Assembly (NCBI GenBank): GCA_029204225.1
Contig: CM055092.1
Coordinates: 59,830,077 to 59,894,076, forward strand
Length of the DNA stretch: 64,000 nt
Direction: 5' to 3'
Source of the DNA: Diphasiastrum complanatum
Lineage: Eukaryota > Streptophyta > Lycopodiopsida > Lycopodiales > Lycopodiaceae
Shown here: piece after piece, positions 33,051-42,988 of the stretch
Numbering within the stretch: the first letter of the stretch is position 1
How the letters are laid out: every line of letters begins with the position of its first letter
Position numbers and translations under genes: made by a program
The notes under the pieces: generated by a model
Told to the model about the DNA's origin: nothing
Seen by the model: only the letters and a program-made list of their open reading frames with translations
Database searches by the model: none

Positions 33051-33541
33051 TATTCTGTATTTTTGTCTTCTTGCTTACTAGCGCCATTAGAGTACTTCAT
33101 GTGTGTGTATCAAGTATCATCCCAAAAGTATATAGTCGCGTTGTCTAACTTCTAGATTAGAGTGATTAAACATCTACAACTGATCACGATTTACAAGAGT
33201 GACAGATTAGCCACGACCTAGAGTGTATCTACTGACAGGTCAGATATATGTACTTCTATGTACTTGCATGATCTTGCTGGTTTGGAGCGTGAGGGCATAA
33301 AAGAGTGTCGCGGCAATTTTTGTGTCGCTTCGTGTCTTTTGACTTCCGCATCGTCTGAATTTCTCCCCCTGTACCGCAAAAAATTCTCTTTCGCGAATTT
33401 TTCTCGTTCATGTCTTTTCGTCAGGGTGTTCGTGAACATTTTTGCTTCGTGTCTTTTGACTTTCGCGTTCGCAAACATTTTCATCAGGTAGAGGGCTGAA
33501 AGCTAGCAAAGATTTGGTAATGGAAACATTTTGTTTCTTCA
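33051..33541 (-). repeat. LTR (TGAAGAAAC family), 3' LTR, truncated
   Basis: In minus orientation it begins TGAAGAAACAAAATG after a purine tract GAGCGGGAGC that follows the RNase H end, so it is a 3' LTR. It matches 35,078-35,603 and the first half of 59,721-60,741 (plus). It is truncated at about 33,051, where it meets the gag fragment. Confidence 0.78.
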
Positions 33542-33559
33542 GCTCCCGCTCAAAGCATG

Positions 33560-34240
33560 ATAGCTTGATGACTCCAAGACTGCTCCTCTGTCTCTCAAAA
33601 AGTCCTTTGTCTAGGGCTTTTGTGAAAATGTCAGCAACCATGTCTTTCATTCCAACAAAGGTGGCCTGCAACATCTTCTTCTCAATCAGATCCCTGATCA
33701 AGTGGTACTTGATTGTGATGTGTTTCATCCTTGAGTGAAACACAAGATCTTTCGTCAGATGTATTGCAGATGTGTTATCCATCTACAAGACCAGAGGCTC
33801 GTTCCTTGTTTCACCCAATTCGTCCAGGAATTGCTTGAGCCAAATCATCTCGTTGGCCATCTTTGCTGATGCAACATATTCCTGCTTTGCAGGATGACTG
33901 AGCCACAATGGTCTACTTCTTGATGACCCAGAGAACTGTCGCTCCTGACACGATGGTGCATCCTCCTGAGATGCTTTTACAATCGTCCTTGAGAGATGCC
34001 TAGCTAGCATCACTATAGGAAAGCATTTTGAACCCTGCATCACGACAATAACACGAGCCATAATCTCTTGTTAATTGAAGATATTGCAAAATTCATTTTG
34101 GAATCTTCCAATGTGTCGAATTGGCTCATCCTGAACACTACATAAGCAATGTCAGGATGTGTGGTGTCTGCAAGGTACATCAACGAACCTATTAGCTTCT
34201 TGCTTAGCGGACTTGTGGATGTTAAAATTGGCAAAAGCTA
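33560..34240 (-). pseudogene. Ty1/copia RT end and RNase H, degenerate
   Basis: Minus strand, 5' to 3': LIGSLMYLADTTHPDIAY (RT end, about 34,200), then in a second frame AKMANEMIWLKQFLDELG, then in a third frame MDNTSAIHLTKDLVFHSRMK and VADIFTKALDKGLF, the conserved RNase H tail. At least two frame changes within 0.65 kb. It is followed by the polypurine tract and the LTR at 33,541. Confidence 0.88.
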
Positions 34241-34244
34241 ACTT

Positions 34245-35075
34245 GATCATATCTTGTGAATACCATTATGAGTAGTACATATCATCATAAGACATGTGTG
34301 GAGCCTGTTCCCACATGTGAAATAAATGCACTTATCATTTAGATGAGTCATATAGGTTGTACATACCATTTCATTTGAGATCTAGTGGCTAAAATGGCCA
34401 GAATCTAGTTTTCTAGCTATATTCCACTTGGCATCATTTTATTGGTAGAAAAAGCTATTTCACAGGGATAGGAGTGATCTCACACGTGCCAAGGACTGCT
34501 CACATGTGTGAAAACATCAGTAGTAGGTGAGATCCAACTTGTAGTAGATATTTTTGCAAGTCCCTATAAATTAGGAAAATTGCCTAAAATCAAGGGAGGT
34601 GGCTATAAGTTAGGAAACTTGGTCCATGTGCCATATTGATGATTGTTGGTGGATCCTTTGATGAGCAGGCACTCTCACACATGCCAAATCAGCTAAGTAA
34701 GCATCAGCTCTTGTGTATATATGGTGGCTCATTTGGCCATAATTGACATGGAAGCTAAATCTTGGTTTTGGAGATATTCTAGTGTTTTCTCTCCATTTGT
34801 CTTGTGTTTTTATGCATTGATTGGGTTCTAAGCTTAGTATACTTTATTCTTAGCCTACTGTCCGTAATCCGACAGGTTTTCACACGTGTGAAACCAGTAA
34901 GTACGAATTTTGATCAATAATGATTGTTCTTGTTAGATTTATTCATCTAGATTTGATCTAAATGCTATCTAATCTTGTGTAGATTGATAGGTTGATCTAA
35001 TCTAACATCCAATCACACTTGTGGATCTGATTCAGATCTATTCTTGGTCCATTTTGTTGTACTTTGACAGTGGAT
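34245..35075. repeat. LTR-like insertion of a second family
   Basis: The block interrupts the minus-strand copia sequence. It contains several CACACGTGTG-like palindromes (for example about 34,884) and shares block order (TTTGTCTTGTGTTTTTATG, then CACACGTGTGAAACC) with the LTR at 31.2-31.46 kb. Probably a solo LTR. I cannot fix its exact ends or a target-site duplication. Confidence 0.5.
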
Positions 35076-35077
35076 CT

Positions 35078-35603
35078 ATAGATCCTATGCAGAATTGTCT
35101 CGCACGCAGGCGGACTCGTATTCTGTATTTTCGTCTTCTTGCTTACTAGCATTAGACTACTTCATGTGTGTGTATCAAGTATCATCTAGAAAGTATATAG
35201 TCGCATCGTGTAGCTTCTAGATTAGAGTGATTAAACATCTACAATGGATCACGAATTACAAGAGTGGCAGATTAGCCATAACCTAGTCTGCTGACGTCAT
35301 GCTATCAGATCATATATCTGTACTTTTGTGTACTTGCATGATCTTGCTGGTCCTTTTTGGAGTGTGAGGACAGAAAAGAGTGTCACAATGTTTTTTGTGT
35401 CGCTTCGTGTCTTTTGACTTTTGCGTCGTCTGACTTTCTCCCCCATGTACTGCGAAAAATTCTCTTTTGCGAATTTTTCTCGTTAGGGTGTTCCCGAGCA
35501 TTTCTGCTTCGTGTCTTTTGACTTTCACGTTTGCGAACATTTTCGTCAGGAAGAGGGCTAAAAGCTAGCAAAGCTTTGGTGATAGAAATGTTTTGTTTCT
35601 TCA
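35078..35603 (-). repeat. LTR (TGAAGAAAC family), second minus copy
   Basis: Closely similar to 33,051-33,541 and to the plus-strand LTR at 59,721. It begins right after the integrase C-terminal coding (…HLGQPN) with no polypurine tract, so it probably inserted into, or replaced part of, the element at 35.6-38.5 kb. Confidence 0.75.
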
Positions 35604-36810
35604 GTTTGGTTGACCAAGATGCGATGATGCTTCTTTTTGAATTTCTCCAGATCTGCTTGAGCTAGCTTGGTATGGCCTGATGACAGGTATTGTCGGCTGC
35701 TCAGCTTCTATAGCTGTAGCTGCAGGTTCTGTAGAAGAAACATTATCGTTGGAAGATTCCATGCTATGTAAAATAGAATGAAATGACATAGCATCGTTTA
35801 TCGATGGTTGTTTGAAATAATAGTATGTATGTTCTTGAAATATTACATCCCTAGAGACAAATACTACATAAGCTTTATGTTCATCAAGATAGTCAATGAA
35901 AATACACCTATTTGTCCTATGATCCAACTTCTTCCTAAGCTGTTTAGGAATGTGAACAAAATATATACAACCAAAGATTTTTAAATGGCTAACACTAGGC
36001 CTGTGCCCATGCCAAACTTCATGAGGTGTTTTGTTGTTGACAGCTTTGGTGTTGGATCTGTTCTGCACGTAACAGGTTGTGGCAGCATTTTCTGTCCTGA
36101 ACTTCACAGGTAGGTGTGCTTGATGTAGCATTGATCTAGCTGAGTTGAGAAGAGTTCGATTCTTCCTTTTTGCAATCCCTTTTTGTTGAGGTGAATAGGA
36201 AGTGGTGAACTGTCTTCTAATACCATGTTCAGCCATGTAATCGAACATCTCGTTAAAGAGGTATTCGCCGCCACCATCAGTTTGGAGTGTCTTCACTTTT
36301 GTAGACGTTTGTGTCTCAGCCATGGCCTTGAATATCTTGAAGCATTCAAAGGCTTTAGATTTGTGCTTAATGAACATGACTGTAGACCATCTAGAATAAT
36401 CATCTATGAAAGTGATAAAATAGATTGCATCTCCTAAGAACAGAGTTGGCATTGGACCACAAATATCACTATGTACAAGATCCAATACATGCTTTGTTTT
36501 GATGGAATGTGATTTGGGAAACTTGCTTCTAGAGTGTTTGCCATAGACGCATTATTCACAAATGAAAGATTTCCTACCTAATAAAGAAGGGAAATATAAG
36601 ACATCAACTAAATTATTACAACGCATATAGGAAAGTGAGCTTGTATTCACGTGTCCAAATTGACTATGCCACAAAATAGCATTATTGTTTACATTTTCAT
36701 GAGAGATGCTAGCTAATGCAACTGAATTAGAGAATACGTAAAGATTTCCAACTCTAGTGCATGTATCCAGAGTAGTATCTTCCTTGAATATTGTACACTA
36801 TTGCTCAGAT
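35604..36810 (-). pseudogene. Ty1/copia integrase with catalytic Glu changed to Lys
   Basis: Minus strand. The GAG-pre-integrase block (LWHSQFGHVNTSSLSYMR, about 36,660) has a stop where the second zinc Cys lies. The core is open from 36,485 to 35,601: LVHSDICGPM (Asp 1), TLQTDGGGEY (Asp 2), then QQKGIAKRKNRTLL. Copia integrases read Q-N-G-V-A-E-R-K-N-R, so the third catalytic residue is Lys here. The C-terminal part (HLKIFGCIYFVHIPKQLRKK) is preserved. The reverse transcriptase that should follow is missing, cut at an LTR at 35,603. Confidence 0.9.
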
Positions 36811-36838
36811 GAGAAAGTAACAGTGTAGCCCTCATCAG

Positions 36839-38001
36839 TTATCTTAGAGACTGATAACAGGGTCTTTGATAGCTGAGGAACGTGAAGGACATTGGGAACA
36901 CAAATAAATAGATCGTTGTTGAATGTGATCTCGACTGTCCCTTGCCTTCAACGCGTATGGTGCTTGAATCTCCGAGGTAGATGAATTGATCTCTGTTGTA
37001 AGCTGCATACTCGGTAAACCATTTCTTGCAAAAGGTCATGTGTTGGGTAGCACCGCTGTCTAAGGACCAGCTATCACATTTGTCATCGTCGTTGTTGTAA
37101 TCCATTAACAAATGTGTATCTTGCTCCTTGAATTCTACCGTGTTGGAGGGGTCTGGCTACTACTGTTGTTGCTTCTTCGCCTCGTTGTAGATCCAGATAC
37201 GACACTCCTTAATGTCGTGATTGGCTCTCTTGCAATATCTGCAGAAAAGCTTCTTGCGCCAATCGACCATGCTCACCTTGAGTATGAGGCTTATGTTGTT
37301 GTTGCTGCACTTGATTCTTGCCCTAGGAGTAGTCTTTCTTCTTGGTGTATAGAGCCATGGATTTGTCTTTGATAGACAAGCTGCTAGTCTTTCGCCGCAT
37401 TACTTTTTGAAGTAGGTGACCAATCACCTTTTGAAGAGTGAGATCGGGTTGTGTGGAGATCATCACCACAAAGTGTTCATACGAATCTGGAAGAGAAGAA
37501 AGCAAGGTCATAACGACATCATCATCTTGAATACCACATCCTAAAGTTGATAACTGATCCATTAAAGATTTGAAGCTATTGATATGAGAAGTGATGGCAG
37601 TAGAATCAGACATGCTAAGAGTAAAGAACTTCCTTCTAAGATGTAATCTAGTGGTTACATCATGAGTCTCATAGAGATTGATAACAGATCTAATGCATCC
37701 TTAGAGATTTTGCATGTGGTAACATGGGATATCTGGGAGTCAACCAGATGAGTGTGATGCATGCTAAGGCCTTCTGATATTTGATCTTCCATGCCTTCGC
37801 TTGATCACCATCTTCTAGTTTTAGATTAGCACCTTCTACTACATCCCAAAGATCTATATCTATCAACACCATCTGGAGTTTTAACTTCCAGATGTAGAAG
37901 TTAGAACCATTGAACTTGTCCATGATTCTAGCTTTGCTGGATGATGAAGATGAAGAGCTACCTATATGAGACATACTAATAGTAATACAAATAGAACACA
38001 C
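36839..38001 (-). pseudogene. Ty1/copia gag and protease of the 35.6-38.5 kb element
   Basis: Gag begins near 38,001-37,970 (ARIMDKFNGSNFYIWKLKLQ, then VVEGANLKLEDGDQAK). It changes frame near 37,690 and continues INSFKSLMDQLSTLGCGIQDDD and LLSSLPDSYEHFV. After a damaged basic and zinc-knuckle region the protease reads SWSLDSGATQHMT (about 37,060) with the active-site Asp intact, ending about 36,840. Serine repeats (7-8 Ser) lie near the N-terminus. The family differs from the 48.8 kb and 60.8 kb elements. Confidence 0.88.
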
Positions 38002-38023
38002 TTAATCTCTCGATTTATATGAG

Positions 38024-38035
38024 CTACGCTCTGAT
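38024..38035 (-). promoter_or_regulatory. Copia primer-binding site on the minus strand
   Basis: The reverse complement reads TTGGTATCAGAGC, matching initiator tRNA-Met, just upstream of the gag start and next to the LTR at 38,044. It fixes the element's orientation. Confidence 0.88.
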
Positions 38036-38043
38036 ACCAATCT

Positions 38044-38490
38044 GATGAGGCAAGGGAGAAAATAGATGGAAAGAGCAGTATGATATCACGAGTTCCTCAA
38101 GCGTCAAAGACAACCATCGTCTGATCAGAAATTGAGGAGTCATAGCATCCATGTTCTGATCAGAGTGAGTAAACAAGTGCGATCAAACAGCGATAAAGTG
38201 CATTCAATCACAACAAGCATTCATCTACGTTATACATAGATAGAAAAGTGTGTTGCTGCTATATTACACTGAAGCACAATAAAATAGCAATTACAACCAA
38301 AATGATGGCATAACTGGGAGATTCAAATAATATGTCTCATGGACAGAGCGTCTCAATTAATCTGTGCTGGGATGATCTATTTATAGATTGCATCCATGTA
38401 TTAACTACATTAAATGTTTGTCACCTAATTAGATAAGTCGTTGTACTTGGAAGTATATGGCTTTTGTGACAACTGTACATAGTGTATATT
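38044..38490 (-). repeat. 5' LTR of the 35.6-38.5 kb copia element
   Basis: In minus orientation it ends ...GCCTCATCA before the PBS. A TATA-like CTATTTATAG lies near 38,385. The upstream end is approximate. It does not match the TGAAGAAAC LTRs on the other side, so at least two families are fused in 33-38.5 kb. Confidence 0.6.
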
Positions 38491-38509
38491 GTCAACCCGT
38501 AGGGAATGT

Positions 38510-39000
38510 TGACGTGGACGAGGACGTCAAAAATTCTCTCACTTCGCATTTTACGTGAAGTGGTTTTCTCTCACTTCACAAATTTCGGAAAGTGGCTGGG
38601 TGTCCTTCGTTCAAATAGACGACCTTCGCTTTTTCTCTCTCTTCAGGTTTTCATGAAAAAGCCGAAGGTGCCCTAAAACAGTTCAAGTCTTGAAGTAGAT
38701 GATCGTCGAGAATTTTCTCTCTCTTCACGAACATTTCGCGAATAAGCTAAAGGTGCCCTAAAATGGTTGAACTTAGAACTGTGCCTAAGTGTCGCATTTC
38801 AGGGAAATGCGAAAAGGACGAAACTGTCGCAAAATAGTTTAAACTATTGAACTATGCTAGTTTCGCATTTTGAGAAAATGCGAAAAAGGTGACACTGTGG
38901 CGAACATAGTTCATTTCTGCATATTGTCGCGACACTTAGATTATTTTTGCAGACTGTCGCAAAAGTAATGTATTTTCACAGACTTGTTCTAAATGCTAAT
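38510..39000. repeat. Irregular repeats with GTCGC / AAAATGCGAAA inverted motifs
   Basis: Includes TTTCGCATTTT-GAG-AAAATGCGAAA (perfect foldback near 38,868), TTTCAGGGAAATGCGAAAAGG, TCTCTCACTTC twice and AAGGTGCCCTAAAA twice. No coding. The motif style recalls the TTTTTCGC repeats at 20.87-21.0 kb. Confidence 0.6.
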
Positions 39001-39294
39001 TTCGTGGAAGTCCTTCAAGATGGCCAAGTCTTCAATGACTTCAAATTATTGAACTTAACATCTGAACTTGAAATTATGATAGGATTGGTTACTCTTTGCT
39101 GGAGATCAGCCGGAAGCCCGTTCTAGATGTTCTTCAAATAAATTGGTTGTCTAAGTTTGTGAGTCCTGCAGGTATCAGATAAGTAGACGTAGAACCAAAG
39201 TTGGTTTCACCTGACCCTAGATCAATGATCAATAAACGAGCAGGAAGAATCATGAAATAGAAATTAGTCATTCACCAAGGAGACAACTGTGGGC

Positions 39295-39720
39295 TTAATT
39301 TCCAACAACTCCTAAATTCAGAACATTGTTGGCTTCCTCAGAACTGGTGCAAAATATTGTTTCTCTAGAAGGTGTGTCAAGTTCAGTGTTCAACCAATCT
39401 GAGAAGACACCCTTTGCTTGAAATGCAAGTCGAAGGAACTCTCCAATAGAGATGTTCATTTTGTTGGATAAGATGCTTGTTAGTAATTTTGTCCTTGGAG
39501 CTTTGGATTCCTCCATATGGAATGGTTCTTCTTGATGATGTAATCTAGCATTCACATCAGATCTTTGTGGTGAACCTGGCTCTTTGTGTTCTCTTGTTGG
39601 TGAAGGGGCTTGAGGAGCTGTTGGTTGTTCTACAGTTTAGCTGCTTTCTTGGCCTGTGCTTCTTGTATCCAATGCTAATCTTTTGATAGCATCATTGTTC
39701 TTCTCTCACATCAGGATAGA
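39295..39720 (-). pseudogene. Unrecognised protein-coding remnant
   Basis: One minus-strand frame from about 39,720 to a stop at 39,295 has a single internal TAA near 39,640. It is rich in Pro, Gln and Glu (EQPTAPQAPSPTREH) and then becomes folded-looking: KLLTSILSNKMNISIGEFLR, LAFQAKGVFSDWL. I do not recognise it. It could be a gypsy gag-protease linker or a host exon. From 39,721 to 40,150 nothing else is supportable. Confidence 0.35.
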
Positions 39721-40158
39721 GTAAATTCACTCTTCCTCATATTGCGGGTTGATCTATTGGCATTGATACTGAATGTGGTGTAGATGGAGCTATCTCCTTG
39801 CGTTTTTGTGCTTGTGTAACTGCTAACACGGCAACATTAGGAGGCAACTTGGTGTGGATTTGTGCTCATGTTTGTTAATCGGACTACAATTCAGTTCAAT
39901 CGTGCACTTGTCCTAGATCTGAATGAAAAATTCTTGTAGTAGTGTCCATAGGTAGTCCAATTCTCTGTAGTTGAGGAGCTAGTCCAAGCCTTGGTGTTGC
40001 ATTAGATGCTCCTTGATGGTAAGCACAAGAGATTTGGAACTGAGTTGTTGTATGATTCTTGGATTGTAGTAGTAGTAAGTAGTGACATACGAGGACCCAT
40101 TGCACAAGTTGCAATATATATGCGTCAACTTCAAGTTCTGCTTCAGTGCCAGAACTTG

Positions 40159-40241
40159 TTTGAAGTGTGGTTCTAGGTACATATGGGAACCACACTTCTG
40201 CTTTAATACCACACCATATGTACCCAAAATCACACTTCAAA
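40159..40241. repeat. Foldback, 28-bp arms with 3 mismatches
   Basis: Arm 40,159-40,186 (TTTGAAGTGTGG...ACATATGG) pairs with 40,214-40,241. Inside it GTGTGGTTC (40,165) can alternatively pair with GAACCACAC (40,187). The two structures are mutually exclusive. Confidence 0.8.
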
Positions 40242-40459
40242 GAATTTTGAGATTTTTTTTTAACAAGAACCTTCACCTCTCTTATATATGGTTTATCTCA
40301 ATTTTTTACCACTTCAAGGAGTCAAGCAAAGGCTTTTGTAGGTGAAGGACGGGTCGACAAGGGTTCTGAAGTGTATGCAGTAAGATCGAAATGAACTGGG
40401 AACCTTTTCCAGTATCCTTCTAGTAATTACTACCCTTCGCCAACTTGTAGGGAGGCTTT

Positions 40460-40486
40460 AAGCCTACTACAAGCAGTAGTAGGCTT
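40460..40486. repeat. Hairpin AAGCCTACTAC / GTAGTAGGCTT, copy 1
   Basis: Perfect 11-bp stem with loop AAGCA. Related hairpins occur at 42,392, 42,607 and 42,906, the second and third within a related ~140-bp context (TCC/GCC CA...AT, then TGTAGTACATTATGTG-like sequence). Confidence 0.8.
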
Positions 40487-40662
40487 TCTCCCAAAGAATA
40501 TGTAGTACATTATGTGTGACTACTCAATCTTACATGAATCAATGTTCCATATTGAGTTTAAGGACCACCATTACCCAAGGCATAATCATAAAATCTTTTT
40601 TTCTACAAATTTAATTGGATGTAATTTTCATCCCTTACAGTACACAGTTCTTATGGATAAAA

Positions 40663-40786
40663 TCTTGAAAATACTCAACCCTCAAGGATGGAATCTTGAA
40701 AATGCCTAACCCTCGTGGATGGAATATTGAAAATACATAGGCCTCATAGATGGAATTTTAAAAGTACGTAACCCTCACAGATGGAA
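40663..40786 (+). repeat. 31-bp tandem repeat x 4
   Basis: Unit TCTTGAAAATACTCAACCCT plus CNNGGATGGAA, repeated four times with drift (40,663, 40,694, 40,725, 40,756). No coding. It lies about 0.2 kb before the gypsy pol fragment. Confidence 0.9.
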
Positions 40787-40989
40787 TCATTCATAGAAAC
40801 TTGAAAATTATGTTTATAAATTCTTTTCATATTTTTGTGACACACATTATGTGTGATAATGGAGGGGCTATCGTGAGGCCCTTCCCCTCAATGAGGTAAA
40901 TTGGCTAAAGGTGGGCAAATGGTCTATTTACCGTGCATTTCTACCATCGATTATAGTTCATTTATGCTTAGAGATATGAACCTAGATCA

Positions 40990-41340
40990 CCCATTTCAAT
41001 TGAAATTTGAACGATCAAATTTTAGAAGGTAGCACTAGATTTCCTACACGATATGCAAGAAATGTTAAAAATAACTCGTGAGAATGTCCAACGTGCCCAA
41101 GATAGGGACAAACATTATGCTAATATAAAAGGATCACCTCGATATTTTCAGAAAAGGCATTGGGTATATTTGTGAATCTTGAAGGATTCAAATGTAATGC
41201 ATACTAGCAAGCATTACAAACTGTCCACTAGATATAGGAGATTCTGAAAAATCTTGAAAAGGATAGGCATTTTCGCTTACCAATCGGACCTCCTAGAAGG
41301 AGCTTAAGTACACCTAGTATTTCACGTCTATGTGAAGGGG
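40990..41340 (+). pseudogene. Ty3/gypsy integrase C-terminal region, degenerate
   Basis: Plus strand: MLKITRENVQRAQDRDKHYA, then FQKRHWVYL and a stop where V-G-D-x-V-Y-L is typical. Next comes SKHYKLSTRYRRF, resembling K-L-S-P-R-Y-x-G-P-F, then GIFAYQSDLLEGA and VHLVFHVYVKG, resembling H-P-V-F-H-V-S. This is the characteristic end of gypsy pol. A polypurine-like GAAGGGGATCATCA and an LTR follow at once. Confidence 0.85.
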
Positions 41341-41347
41341 ATCATCA

Positions 41348-41654
41348 TGTGTTGGGCACTTAGTGGGTCCCACCACTAAAGTATTGTTCTACTAGGCTTA
41401 CTAAGTGGGCCACACCACAATACATTAGTAAGGAGTAAAAGTGCAAGGGCATTGGCCCCCTGTGTGTATAAGCCAACCCAATGAGCACGCCAATGTGTTT
41501 TGTAGAACTTGTAGAGAAGACTTGGGGCATAAAATAATTTAAAATTCCAAGGTCAAGTTCACATGGTTCTAAGTTTGATGGAATTCACATGATTCATGTG
41601 AGTGCACCATTCTCTTCTTCTTCTTCTTCTTCTTCTTCTTCTTCTTCTTCTTCT

Positions 41655-41704
<50 letters not shown>

Positions 41705-41938
41705 GTTATGTTTGATGCTTATGTTTAGTTGCTTTTATTTTATTTGCTTGTTCTTGTAATCTTTAGAGAGATGAGAGATGGAATTTCATTGTGGCATTTT
41801 GCTTGTGGTCAAGGTAGGAAGGGGGGTAAGTAGGTGTGGTTAGTTAGGTAGATCGTGGTTGTAAGCCAACTTCGCAAGGGAAGCACTATTCTCATGGGAA
41901 CGATACTCTACGCGTGACAGGTGATCGAGGCCACTACA
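41348..41938 (+). repeat. Ty3/gypsy LTR, about 591 bp, flanked by pol end and by a PBS
   Basis: TGTGTTGGGCAC...CCACTACA. It is preceded by gypsy pol and a purine tract (as a 3' LTR should be) and followed after five bases by TGGCGCCATTGTCAGG (as a 5' LTR should be). It contains a (CTT)n(CT)n tract at 41,614-41,700. Confidence 0.75.
41614..41700 (+). repeat. (CTT)n then (CT)n microsatellite
   Basis: About 15 CTT units pass into about 21 CT units inside the gypsy LTR. Confidence 0.97.
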
Positions 41939-41943
41939 AATTT

Positions 41944-41959
41944 TGGCGCCATTGTCAGG
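41944..41959 (+). promoter_or_regulatory. Gypsy-type primer-binding site
   Basis: TGGCGCCATTGTCAGG resembles the TGGCGCCGTTGCCGGG site common in plant gypsy elements. No gag is recognisable downstream; 41,960-42,780 holds only dispersed repeats and hairpins. Confidence 0.7.
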
Positions 41960-42391
41960 CATTAGTCAGCATTTTTTTGTGGTTAGCCTGCATGTCTTAT
42001 TTGTTGTGAACGTCACTTTTTGGAAGAGTGGTGATGTGTGGAGTAGAGTGAGGAATAGCAAGTAGTTTTGCATTTTTTTTCTTGATTCTAATTTGTACAA
42101 ACTGTGGAGAGAGATTGAGAGGTGGAAAGACTCAGATCCAAGCACCCAATCCCTTTGAACAACTCCAAAAAACTAAAAAAATCAAAAAATAAGTCTAGTT
42201 TGTGCAAAAATGTGTAAAAGACTGTCTAAAGTGACACTTTAGGCCTAATAGCTTTTTGATCCTTCCAAACTAACCCTCATGACCTGGAAGGTTCCTAGTT
42301 TATAAAAGTGTCATTTTGCCTTTTGAACCCTCACCGAGACATCCTTCGCCAAGAAGAACCTTCACCTAATCCTTGCTAGACAGGAGTGGCA

Positions 42392-42633
42392 AAGCCTGTT
42401 ACAAGTGGTAGGAGGCTTCTTCCGAGCCAATATGAGATGTAATCGATGAATGGCTAAAGGACACACCATTTACTTTTAGGAAAAGCTATATATGTTACAG
42501 TGTGTAGCACCTCTGCTCTCAACGAATCAAAGTGTGCCACCTTTTCCTACCATCGATTACAAGCATAAATCTGATCTATGTGGAAGGTTTTAGATGTAGG
42601 AGTCTCAAGCTTGCTACATGCAGTAGCATGCTT
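42392..42633. repeat. Two related repeats with hairpins (copies 2 and 3)
   Basis: Hairpins at 42,392-42,418 and 42,607-42,633 share the layout AAGC(N)6AC-loop-GTAG(N)5CTT with copy 1 at 40,460. Each is followed by a CCATATGAGATGTAAT / CCCATACAAGACATAATCG-like block, then TTTTTAGGA and TGTGTAG blocks about 80-110 bp further on. Confidence 0.65.
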
Positions 42634-42905
42634 CCTCCCAGCCCATACAAGACATAATCGGTAAATGGTTGAATTAGAGGTCGTATATTTTTAGGAGTAG
42701 CTTTGTTACACTATGTAGATGAGTGAGAGTGCACCACATCATTACTTTTTTGCCAATGTGAATTACGTACTAGGTACCGGGGCATCCACAAGCAGGCTAG
42801 CACACCGAGCTGCTGGAGCAGCTAGGGTGGCGCTACAGCTGTTGGATGACGAATACCATTCCTAGCAATTGAAGATACATGGTGTAGATTGAAAACTCTT
42901 TACAA

Positions 42906-42934
42906 GGCCTTGCTACGGACTAGGTAGCAAGGCC
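42906..42934. repeat. Perfect 11-bp hairpin GGCCTTGCTAC / GTAGCAAGGCC
   Basis: Loop GGACTAG. It is followed by CTACCGTGTGTA twice (42,936-42,961). It lies about 55 bp before the duplicated dynamin fragment. Confidence 0.85.
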
Positions 42935-42988
42935 GCTACCGTGTGTACGCTACCGTGTGTAGCAAGCAACCTTCACGCACGGAGCCGC

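Noticed and set aside
39896-40276. 126-codon minus-strand open frame
   Set aside because: It overlaps the foldback at 40,159-40,241 and shows no recognisable domain; coding could not be supported.
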